Shown piece by piece: positions 23,063 through 29,776 of a stretch of DNA of 32,758 nt; position 1 is the first letter of the stretch; each line of letters starts with the position of its first letter. A model generated the notes under the pieces. That model was not told the origin of the DNA. It did no database searches and saw only the letters and a program-made list of their open reading frames with translations. The translations under genes and the position numbers were made by a program. Source of the DNA: Nevskia soli (GTDB taxonomy: Bacteria; Pseudomonadota; Gammaproteobacteria; Nevskiales; Nevskiaceae); NCBI GenBank assembly GCA_026224805.1, contig JAMFRN010000248.1, positions 1-32,758 on the forward strand. Reading direction: 5' to 3'.

Positions 23063-23944
23063 TCAGAACACCGGCAGCTTGAGCTTGCCGACACGTTCGG
23101 CCCCACCCACTTTCGTCAGGTACTCGGCTTCGCCGCCGTTGACAAACTCGTCCAGGTATTTCTGCCAGCCGTTTTCCTCCGTGGCGGAGGCGTTGTAGCG
23201 CTTGAAGTGATCCATGTCCCAGCCGTAGTTCGGGCCGAAATAGGTCGGATGGGCGCCGCAGGGCGCATGCACCACGCCGGTGACGAGATAGCGCTCGAAC
23301 GGATTGAGCTTGGCCGTGTCGGCATCGAGCGCCAGCTTGTCGTGCAGCACTTCGGTGCTGACATAGCAGCGATCCGCCGCGCGGGCGAACAGATGATCGA
23401 AGAAGGTATCGGCACCGCGCACCAGGGTATTGCCGAGGCGGTCGGACTCGTTGACATGCAGCAGCGCGGCATCGAGTTTCAGCGCCGGCATGGCGACGTA
23501 GACCTCGCCATCGGCATACGGCGAGGTGATAGTCTTGATCTGCGGGTGCTTCGCCAGCACGTCGGTGGCCAGGCCAACCCGTGTCGGCAGAAAGGATAGG
23601 CGCATGCCGGCGGCGCGCAGGCCCCACTCGAACATGCCCTCGTCCAGCTCCATTACTTCGATGGCGCCGCTCTCGCGCGCCTTGCGGTAGTACGGTTCCA
23701 GCGGGATCGCATCGAGGGTGACGAAGGGGAAAATCAGTTTCTTCACCTTGCCGGCGGCGCAGAGCATGCCGACATCGGGGCCGCCGTAGGACACCACGGT
23801 CAGGTCCTTGAGACCGGAACGCAGCATTTCGCGCACCAGGGCCATCGGCTTGCGTCGCGGGCCCCAGCCGCCGATGCCGACGGTCATGCCGGAGCGCAGC
23901 TGCGCTACCGCAGCCGTTGCCGTCAATTCCTTGTTGAGTGCCAT
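23063..23944 (-). CDS. ipdA: IpdA-like CoA-transferase-fold subunit
   Basis: A 293-residue protein, the same length as the mycobacterial IpdA (about 292), from ATG 23944. It has the class I CoA-transferase alpha fold: the glycine-rich SGMTVGIGGWGPRRKPMALVREML at 18-41, LTVVSYGGPDVGMLCAAGKV at 48-67, and an acidic IEVMELDEGMFEWGLRAA segment at 95-112. That segment includes Glu102 and Glu106, one of which should be the conserved glutamate IpdAB uses. The end of the protein (NYGWDMDHFKRYN...WQKYLDEFVNGGEAEYL) is IpdA-like. IpdAB opens the last ring of the steroid nucleus by hydrolysis without transferring CoA. It is 16 bp downstream of the dioxygenase gene. Confidence 0.93.
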   Translation of the reverse strand: MALNKELTATAAVAQLRSGMTVGIGGWGPRRKPMALVREMLRSGLKDLTVVSYGGPDVGMLCAAGKVKKLIFPFVTLDAIPLEPYYRKARESGAIEVMELDEGMFEWGLRAAGMRLSFLPTRVGLATDVLAKHPQIKTITSPYADGEVYVAMPALKLDAALLHVNESDRLGNTLVRGADTFFDHLFARAADRCYVSTEVLHDKLALDADTAKLNPFERYLVTGVVHAPCGAHPTYFGPNYGWDMDHFKRYNASATEENGWQKYLDEFVNGGEAEYLTKVGGAERVGKLKLPVF

Positions 23945-23960
23945 TCGTGTGCTTTTATGG

Positions 23961-24857
23961 TTATTTGAAGCCGACAGAGAAATCGTGGCCCCACAGGCTC
24001 ACGGCGGTGGATTCGAAGGCCTGGTGCTTGTCCCAGTCCACCATCAGCCCGCCGTAGCCGTATTCCAGCGCGAAGTTGGACGGGGTGTTCATGTAGAACG
24101 AGGTCATGCGGTCGTTGACGTGACGGCCCAGCGTGGCCATCAGCTTGACGCCCTGCTTCTGCATGCGGTCGTAGGCGCGGCCGACTTCGTCCATGCTCGG
24201 CACTTCGATCATGATGTGCACGCAGCCGCTCGGCATCGCCATCTCGAACAGCGCCAGGCTGTGATGGCGCGGGTTGGCGCAGTGGGTGAAATAGATGCGC
24301 TTAACCGGCTCGTTCGGGTCCGGGGTGAACTTGTGGCGGAAGATGTCGGACAGGTTGAAGCCGAGCACGTCGCGGAACAGTGCCCAGGTGGCATCGAACT
24401 CCACCGCCGGCAGCACGGTGTGGCCGACGCCATGTTCGCCGGTGAGAAAGCCTTCCACACCGATCGGCGAGACGAAGCGCGCGAAATCGGTGGTGAAGCC
24501 CCAGGACACTTCGTGCAGGTTGCCAGAGGGATCGGTGAAGGACAGCAGGTCCTGCACGCAGCGGGCCTTGCGCTGTGCCTCGCTGCCTTTGGTGGTCTTT
24601 ACACCGGCTTTTCCCAGCGCGGCGGCGACGGCGTCGAAGGCGGTCTCGTTGGCCACTTCCCAGCCGGAGGCGAGGTAGCGGTCTTCCGGGCCCTTGACGA
24701 TGGCGATGCGGTACTTGCGTTCGTCCAGTTTCAGGTACAGGCCGCCTTCCGGGGCCTCGGAGGTGGCGACACCCAGAACCTCCTCGCCGAAGTGCTTCCA
24801 CTTGGAAACGTCGGTGCTTTGCGCCACGACATAGGCCAGTGCGTCGATCTTCACCAT
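23961..24857 (-). CDS. hsaC: Extradiol dioxygenase, HsaC/TesB (BphC) type
   Basis: A 298-residue two-domain type I extradiol dioxygenase from ATG 24857 (HsaC is 300); an upstream ATG at 24875 is possible, but neither has a strong ribosome site. The iron ligands are in the right places: His146 (GVGH), His214 (CVHIMIEV) and Glu265 (ALEYG). The second-shell residues HH (198-199 in NPRHHSLAL), His246 (LGRHVND) and Tyr255 (SFYM) are also present. The C-terminus ESTAVSLWGHDFSVG is the HsaC/TesB signature end. It meta-cleaves the aromatised A ring of 3,4-DHSA. It heads the minus-strand operon and is followed 16 bp on by ipdA. Its usual partners (hsaA, hsaB, hsaD) are not in the window. Confidence 0.92.
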   Translation of the reverse strand: MVKIDALAYVVAQSTDVSKWKHFGEEVLGVATSEAPEGGLYLKLDERKYRIAIVKGPEDRYLASGWEVANETAFDAVAAALGKAGVKTTKGSEAQRKARCVQDLLSFTDPSGNLHEVSWGFTTDFARFVSPIGVEGFLTGEHGVGHTVLPAVEFDATWALFRDVLGFNLSDIFRHKFTPDPNEPVKRIYFTHCANPRHHSLALFEMAMPSGCVHIMIEVPSMDEVGRAYDRMQKQGVKLMATLGRHVNDRMTSFYMNTPSNFALEYGYGGLMVDWDKHQAFESTAVSLWGHDFSVGFK

Positions 24858-25173
24858 GGGGTGTCCGCCGTACATTGATTGGATTGAGGTTGGATGACCG
24901 CAATTATCAATACCCGGCGGGGGGCAGTGCTTCACCCAATTAGACGAGACCTTGGAGCGGAAATGCTCTATATGGCTAGTCTCATTGGATGATGAATCGC
25001 CGAGGCGAATGGAAATAATGCTCTAGTCTCTGCCCTGTCCCCCGTTTTGGCCTTTCCAGGGCCAAAATCCGCCGACATTGCGCCGTGGCAGCAGAACATG
25101 TCGCCCGGCGCCGATTTTGGCGCCGCGCAACGCAACAATACCGATTTTCACGAATTCCAACGAGGAGCAGCAC
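24858..25173. promoter_or_regulatory. Divergent promoter/leader region of the two catabolic operons
   Basis: About 316 bp between the divergent dioxygenase and SDR starts. It holds the inverted repeat listed separately (24936-24988). It also holds two hairpins in the plus-strand leader: TTTTGGCC/GGCCAAAA at 25045-25067 and GGCGCC...GGCGCC at 25107-25124. I could not choose convincing -35/-10 boxes for either direction. No open frame here looks like a gene. Confidence 0.7.
24936..24988. promoter_or_regulatory. Candidate operator: inverted repeat in the divergent promoter
   Basis: CCAATTAGACGAGAC at 24936-24950 faces GGCTAGTCTCATTGG at 24974-24988. The complement of the second arm is CCAATGAGACTAGCC, matching the first in 12 of 15 positions with CCAAT-AGAC-AG conserved. 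The 23-nt centre contains a small palindrome, GAGC-GGAAAT-GCTC. Each arm could be one binding site of a dimeric repressor, or the pair could bind a looping tetramer. It does not match the KstR2 consensus as I recall it. It is the only clear symmetric element between the two operons. Confidence 0.55.
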
Positions 25174-25941
25174 ATGGGCAGGGTGCAGGACAAGGTGGCC
25201 ATCATCACCGGCGCCGCCAGCGGCGTGGGCAAGGAAGACGCAATCCTGCTGGCCAAGGAAGGCGCCCGGGTGGTGCTGACCGACCTCAACGAGGACGCCG
25301 GCCGCGCCGTCGCCGCCGCCATCGGCGAGCAGGCGCTGTTCGTGCGCCAGGACATCAGCTCCGAGGACGACTGGAAAGCGGTGATCCAGGCCACCGAGGA
25401 CAAGTTCGGCGGGGTCGACATCCTGGTCAACAATGCCGGCATCCTGCAATACGGCACCATCGAGGACACCACGCTGGAGCAGTGGCAGAAAGTGCAGCGG
25501 GTCAACTCCGACGGCTACTTCCTCGGCTGCAAGTACGGCGTGCTGGCGATGAAGAAGCGCAAGAGCGGCTCCATCGTCAACATGTCCTCCATCGCCGCCA
25601 TCTCCGGCATGTCGGCGTTCTGCGCCTATAGCGCCTCCAAGGGCGCGGTGGCCGCGCTGACCCGCAATGTCGCCATTCACTGCCGGCGCTTCGACCTCAA
25701 GATCCGCTGCAACTCAATCCATCCCGACGGCATCAAGACACCGATGGTGGCCAACCTGCATTCCACCACCAAGCCGGGACAGATGCCCGAGGTGAAGGAT
25801 CTCAAGCAAGCCATGTCGCGCATGGCCGATCCGAAGGACATCGCCAACCTGGTGCTGTTCCTCGCTTCCGAGGAATCGCGCTTCATCAACGGCGCCGAAA
25901 TGCACATCGACAATGGCTGGCGCATCTGGGCGGAGAGATAG
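25174..25941 (+). CDS. Short-chain dehydrogenase (hydroxysteroid-dehydrogenase-like)
   Basis: A 255-residue classical SDR from ATG 25174, preceded by CGAGGAG; the longer open frame upstream reads through the leader and is non-coding. TGAASGVG at 12-19, NNAG at 86-89, Ser139, Tyr152 and Lys156 (YSASK). The layout with NSIHPDGIKTPM and a C-terminal FINGAEMHIDNGW is like the 3alpha/20beta- and 7alpha-hydroxysteroid dehydrogenase group. It starts the plus-strand operon divergent from the HsaC-like gene, which suggests a steroid or ring-hydroxyl oxidation. SDR sequence alone does not fix the position or stereochemistry. Confidence 0.88.
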   Translation: MGRVQDKVAIITGAASGVGKEDAILLAKEGARVVLTDLNEDAGRAVAAAIGEQALFVRQDISSEDDWKAVIQATEDKFGGVDILVNNAGILQYGTIEDTTLEQWQKVQRVNSDGYFLGCKYGVLAMKKRKSGSIVNMSSIAAISGMSAFCAYSASKGAVAALTRNVAIHCRRFDLKIRCNSIHPDGIKTPMVANLHSTTKPGQMPEVKDLKQAMSRMADPKDIANLVLFLASEESRFINGAEMHIDNGWRIWAER

Positions 25942-25968
25942 TGTCGTCATGTTCATCCTGAACAAGAC

Positions 25969-25986
25969 GGCGCCATCCTTGGCGCC
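25969..25986. repeat. GGCGCC hairpin between SDR and ferredoxin genes
   Basis: GGCGCC-ATCCTT-GGCGCC, a 6-bp stem with a 6-nt loop, in the 75-bp spacer before the ferredoxin. The same GGCGCC stem with a different loop occurs in the operon leader at 25107-25124. It may be a weak attenuator or simply GC-rich chance. Confidence 0.4.
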
Positions 25987-26016
25987 GACTGTCAAAACAA
26001 GCAGAGTGGTCTCCTC

Positions 26017-26316
26017 GTGACTGTTGCCGTACATGATGGAACCGTCACCATCGAGGCCGAACTCGATGGCGTCAACCACAGCGTCAACGCCTATCCCGGC
26101 CAGATCCTGCTGGAGGCGCTGGAAGATGCGGGGCTGTCGCCGCCCTACTCCTGCCGCGCCGGCGCCTGCGCCTCCTGCATCTGCAAGCTGGAGGAAGGCG
26201 AAGTGGAGATGCTGGAGAACCATGTGCTCGACCAGGGAGAGCTGGACGAACGCTGGATTCTCGGCTGCCAATCCGTACCGAAGACGCCGCGGATTCGCGT
26301 GCGCTACGTGAAATGA
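26017..26316 (+). CDS. [2Fe-2S] ferredoxin, plant/KshB type
   Basis: A 99-residue electron carrier with a GTG start at 26017; the ribosome site is weak. The cluster ligands are Cys46, Cys51, Cys54 and Cys84 in YSCRAGACASC...LGCQS, the C-x4-C-x2-C...C pattern of plant-type ferredoxins. Cys56 is extra and probably not a ligand. The segment KLEEGEVEML and the end IRVRY resemble the ferredoxin domain of KshB, the reductase of 3-ketosteroid 9alpha-hydroxylase, but here it stands alone with no flavin/NAD domain. It overlaps fadD3 by four bases. It probably feeds electrons to a Rieske oxygenase or a P450 encoded elsewhere. Confidence 0.92.
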   Translation: MTVAVHDGTVTIEAELDGVNHSVNAYPGQILLEALEDAGLSPPYSCRAGACASCICKLEEGEVEMLENHVLDQGELDERWILGCQSVPKTPRIRVRYVK

Positions 26317-27878
26317 CCCCGATGAGCCATACCGTTCCACAAGCATTCGCCGCGGCCGTACAGCGCTATGCAAGCCGCATCGCCCTGGTTGGCGAGGACG
26401 GCCAGGTGCTGAGCTTCGAGCAGCTCGACCGCCTGCGCGTCGACGCGGCCCGGGCCCTGCTGGCCCTGGGCGTGCAGCCGGGCGAGCGCGTCGGCCTGTG
26501 GGGCCAGAACTGCGTCGAGTGGGTGGTCGCCGCGCTGGCCGTGCACAGCGTCGGCGCCGCGGTGGTGCCGGTGAACACGCGCATGCGCGGCAGCGAGGTG
26601 GCTTATGTGCTGGAGCGCAGCGGCGCGCGCCTGCTGTTCAGCGCCGGCCGCTTCCTCGACCAGTACTATCCGGAACTGCTGGCGCCGCACCGCCCCAAGA
26701 GCCTGCACACCATCGTGGTGATGCGCGATGCCGCCGCCGGTGACCTGGACTGGCGGGGCTTCCTGGCCCGCGCGGAGGGCATACCGGAGAACGCGGTCGC
26801 GGAACGCGAGCGCGCGGTGACGCCGGACAGCCTGATGGATGTGATCTTCACCTCCGGCACCACCGGCCTGCCCAAAGGGGTGATGACCTCGCATGGGCAG
26901 AACCTGCGCACAGTAGCGGAGTGGTCGCGCCACATGGGCCTGGTGCCGGAAGACCGCTACCTGGTGGTCAACCCGTTTTTCCACACCTTCGGCTACAAGT
27001 TCGGCTGGCTCGCCGGCCTGCTGGCCGGGGCCATGGTGCTGCCGCACGCGGTGTTCGACGCCGCCGCCCTAATGGCGCGGGTGGCGCACGAGCGCGTCTC
27101 GGTGCTGCCCGGCCCGCCGACCCTGTTCATCAGCATCCTCAACGATCCGCGGCGCGAGGCCGCGGACCTGTCCAGCTTGCGCGCCACCATCACCGGGGCC
27201 GCCGCGGTCGCCCCCGCCCTGATTGAGCGCATCCGCGCCGAACTGGGCTTCAAGGTGGTGCTGACCGGCTATGGCCTGACGGAATCCTGCGGCGTGGTGT
27301 CGCTATGCGGCGCCGCGGACGACGCTGAAACCGTGGCCCTGACCAGTGGCAAGCCGCTGCCGGGCACCGAGGTGCGCTGCATCGACGGTGACGGCAAGGC
27401 GGTGTCGCCCGGCGAAGCCGGCGAGATCGTGGTGCGCGGCTACAACGTCATGCAGGGTTACCTCGACGATGCCAGGGCCACCGCCGAGACCATCGACGCC
27501 GAAGGCTGGATGCATACCGGCGACATCGGCATCCTCGATGCGCGCGGCTACCTGCGCATCACCGATCGCCTCAAGGACATGTATATCGCCGGCGGCTTCA
27601 ATTGCTACCCGGCGGAGATCGAGCGCATCATCGCCGGCCACCCGGCCGTGGCCCAGGTGGCCGTGGTCGGCGTGCCGGACGAGCGTCTGGGCGAGGTCGG
27701 CAAGGCCTTCGTGGTGCTGCGGCCGCAGGCACAGCTCGGCGACAGGGAGCTAATCGGCTGGTGTCGCGACAATATGGCCAATTACAAGGTGCCGCGCTTC
27801 GTCGAAATGGTGGGCAGCCTGCCGACCAATGCGGCGGGCAAGGTGCTCAAGTTCGAATTGCGTAAGGCGGCTGGATGA
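26313..27878 (+). CDS. fadD3: FadD3-like HIP-CoA ligase
   Basis: A 521-residue ANL-superfamily acyl-CoA synthetase that adenylates a carboxylate and transfers it to CoA. The start is ATG 26313, overlapping the ferredoxin stop (ATGA); ATG 26322 (MSHTV) is an alternative. Motifs: A3 loop FTSGTTGLPKG (179-189), GYGLTE, HTGDIG, the hinge RITDRLKDMYIAGGFNCYPAEIE, and the C-terminal catalytic Lys510 in NAAGKVLK. The HSVGAAVVPVNTR segment and length fit FadD3 (about 500), which activates the C/D-ring propionate HIP. The assignment to HIP rests mainly on the surrounding ipd genes. It is the only CoA ligase in the window, so it is the natural entry point for the whole minus-strand set. Confidence 0.9.
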   Translation: MTPMSHTVPQAFAAAVQRYASRIALVGEDGQVLSFEQLDRLRVDAARALLALGVQPGERVGLWGQNCVEWVVAALAVHSVGAAVVPVNTRMRGSEVAYVLERSGARLLFSAGRFLDQYYPELLAPHRPKSLHTIVVMRDAAAGDLDWRGFLARAEGIPENAVAERERAVTPDSLMDVIFTSGTTGLPKGVMTSHGQNLRTVAEWSRHMGLVPEDRYLVVNPFFHTFGYKFGWLAGLLAGAMVLPHAVFDAAALMARVAHERVSVLPGPPTLFISILNDPRREAADLSSLRATITGAAAVAPALIERIRAELGFKVVLTGYGLTESCGVVSLCGAADDAETVALTSGKPLPGTEVRCIDGDGKAVSPGEAGEIVVRGYNVMQGYLDDARATAETIDAEGWMHTGDIGILDARGYLRITDRLKDMYIAGGFNCYPAEIERIIAGHPAVAQVAVVGVPDERLGEVGKAFVVLRPQAQLGDRELIGWCRDNMANYKVPRFVEMVGSLPTNAAGKVLKFELRKAAG

Positions 27879-27895
27879 GACACGAATTCATTCCC

Positions 27896-28011
27896 AAGGT
27901 CCATTCGCCCCGAGTGCGTTGCGCAGCAACGCGTATCGAGGGGCCAGCACCAACGGTGACGCTGGCCCCTCGATACGTCCGCTTCGCGGACACTCGGGGC
28001 GAACGGACCTT
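27896..28011 (+). repeat. Cloverleaf-like palindromic repeat, copy 2
   Basis: Outer arms at 27896-27916 and 27991-28011 are complementary over 21 bp with one mismatch. They enclose three perfect hairpins: CGTTGC-GCA-GCAACG (27917-27931), a 17-bp stem beginning CGTATCGAGGGG (27932-27948 with 27961-27977, 12-nt loop), and GTCCGC-TTC-GCGGAC (27977-27991). The whole element is a four-way junction. It shares architecture and loops with 11973-12074. It lies between fadD3 and the next SDR and may stabilise or terminate the upstream mRNA. Confidence 0.88.
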
Positions 28012-28054
28012 GCACTAAATCAAATCCATAAACCAAACCCGGAGGAGCATTCCC

Positions 28055-28927
28055 ATGAGTCAGGACAAACCGCTGCAAGGCGTGGTCGCCGTCGTCACCG
28101 GCGCCTCGCGCGGCGCCGGCAAGGGCATCGCCCTCGCCCTCGGCGCCGAGGGCGCCACCGTCTACGTCACCGGCCGCTCGCAGAAGGAAGGCGATGCCGC
28201 CCTGCCCGGCACCATCCACGCCACCGCCGAGGCCGTGACCAAGGCCGGCGGCAAGGGCATCGCTGTGAGCGTCGATCATGCCGACGACGCCCAGGTGCGG
28301 CGCCTGTTCGAGCAAGTGAAGAAGGAACAGGGCCGGCTCGACATCCTGGTCAACAACGCCGCGGTGATCCACGACACCCTGATCGAAAAAGGCGGTTTCT
28401 GGGAAAAGCCGCTGGAGCAGGTGCATATCCTCGACGTCGGCCTGCGTTCCGGCTACGTGGCGAGCTGGTACGCGGCTCCGCTGATGGTGGCGCAGAAGCG
28501 CGGCCTAATCGCCTTCACCTCCTCCTTCGGCGCCAGTTGCTACATGCACGGACCAGCTTATGGCGCGCAGAAGGTCGGCGTCGACAAATTCGCCAAGGAT
28601 ATGGCGGTGGATCTGCGCAAGCATGAGGTCGCCGCAGTGTCGATCTGGATGGGCATGCTCAAGACCGACCGCACCCGCCGCGTGATGGACGCGGACGCGG
28701 CCAAGTACGCCGGCTTCTGGGACATGGCGGAGAATCCCGAGTTCACCGGGCATTTGATCAGCAAGATTTATCGCGATCCCAAGCGCATGGAGAAATCCGG
28801 CCAGGTCATCATCGGCGCCGAGCTGGCGCTGGACTACGGCCTCAAGGATATCGACGGCAAGCAGCCGCCGTCGCACCGCCCGATGCTGGGCGGCCCGACG
28901 CAGGCGCATCCGGCCATCGTCGAATAA
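28055..28927 (+). CDS. Short-chain dehydrogenase (DHRS1-like)
   Basis: A 290-residue SDR from ATG 28055 with GGAGGAGC upstream. TGASRGAG at 15-22, NNAA in place of NNAG at 100-103, Ser157, Tyr169 and Lys173 (YGAQK). The long insert around IEKGGFWEKPLEQVHILDVGLRSGYVASWYAAPLMV (split, about 110-145) is like that of DHRS1-type SDRs and differs from the four other SDRs in this window. The C-terminus is extended. It probably reduces or oxidises a carbonyl or hydroxyl group of a steroid-derived metabolite; the substrate is not inferable. Confidence 0.85.
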   Translation: MSQDKPLQGVVAVVTGASRGAGKGIALALGAEGATVYVTGRSQKEGDAALPGTIHATAEAVTKAGGKGIAVSVDHADDAQVRRLFEQVKKEQGRLDILVNNAAVIHDTLIEKGGFWEKPLEQVHILDVGLRSGYVASWYAAPLMVAQKRGLIAFTSSFGASCYMHGPAYGAQKVGVDKFAKDMAVDLRKHEVAAVSIWMGMLKTDRTRRVMDADAAKYAGFWDMAENPEFTGHLISKIYRDPKRMEKSGQVIIGAELALDYGLKDIDGKQPPSHRPMLGGPTQAHPAIVE

Positions 28928-28993
28928 AGCATTGCGGCCGCCGGTCGCGGCATTTGTACCCCATACACAATAACGAGCGGTTGGAGGAGAACG

Positions 28994-29773
28994 ATGGCTA
29001 GACTGGATGGCAAGGTGGCAATCATCACCGGCGGCGCCCGCGGCATGGGCGGGGCGACTTCGCGGCTGTTCGCGGCGGAGGGTGCCAAGGTGGTCATCGC
29101 CGACGTGCTGGACAAGGAAGGCGCGGAACTGGCGGCGGAGCTGAAAGGCTCAGCCATCTTCCAGCATCACGACGTCACCGACGAGGCCAGCTGGAGCAGC
29201 GTGGTGGCCAAGGCCATCGCCACCTTCGGCAAGGTCGACATCCTGGTCAACAACGCGGGCATCCTGCTGTTCAAGACCCTGCTCGACACAAGCAAGGCCG
29301 ACTACGAGCGCGTGCTGGGCGTCAACCTGATGGGCGCCTTCCTCGGCATCAAGGCGGTGGCGCCGCACATGATCGAGCGCGGCAGCGGCTCCATCGTCAA
29401 CGTCTCCTCGGTCGACGGCATGAAGGGTGCCAACAGCCTGGGCGCCTATAGCTCCAGCAAGTGGGGCCTGCGCGGCCTGACCCGCGTCGCCGCGATGGAA
29501 TTCGGCCACAAGGGCGTGCGCGTCAACTCGATCCACCCGGGCGGCATCGACACGGCCATGGGCAATCCCTACAGCGAGAATCGCACCGAGGTGAACAAGC
29601 GCTACACCATGGTGCCGCTGCAGCGCGTGGGCGATCCGATCGAAGCGGCGCGCACCAGCCTGTTCCTGGCCAGCGACGATTCCTCCTACCTCTGCGGCGC
29701 GGAGATCGCGGTGGACGGCGGCATGCTCACCGGGCAGTACTACGTCGGCTTCCCGGGAGCGCCTGGGGTCTGA
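28994..29773 (+). CDS. Short-chain dehydrogenase (3alpha/20beta-HSD-like)
   Basis: A 259-residue classical SDR from ATG 28994, with the very good site GGAGGAGAACG. TGGARGMG at 12-19, NNAG at 86-89, Ser139, Tyr152 and Lys156 (YSSSK), and VNSIHPGGIDTAM. Overall pattern and length fit the 3alpha(20beta)-hydroxysteroid dehydrogenase/FabG3 group, with an N-terminus (MARLDGKVAIITGGARGMG, residues 1-19) characteristic of it. It is followed 3 bp later by the methyltransferase, so the two are co-translated. A role in oxidising a steroid hydroxyl is likely but not proven. Confidence 0.87.
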   Translation: MARLDGKVAIITGGARGMGGATSRLFAAEGAKVVIADVLDKEGAELAAELKGSAIFQHHDVTDEASWSSVVAKAIATFGKVDILVNNAGILLFKTLLDTSKADYERVLGVNLMGAFLGIKAVAPHMIERGSGSIVNVSSVDGMKGANSLGAYSSSKWGLRGLTRVAAMEFGHKGVRVNSIHPGGIDTAMGNPYSENRTEVNKRYTMVPLQRVGDPIEAARTSLFLASDDSSYLCGAEIAVDGGMLTGQYYVGFPGAPGV

Positions 29774-29776
29774 GTC

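Noticed and set aside
27896-28011. Cloverleaf element as a tRNA gene
   Set aside because: The outer stem is 21 bp, there is no T-loop or D-loop consensus and no plausible anticodon arm size.
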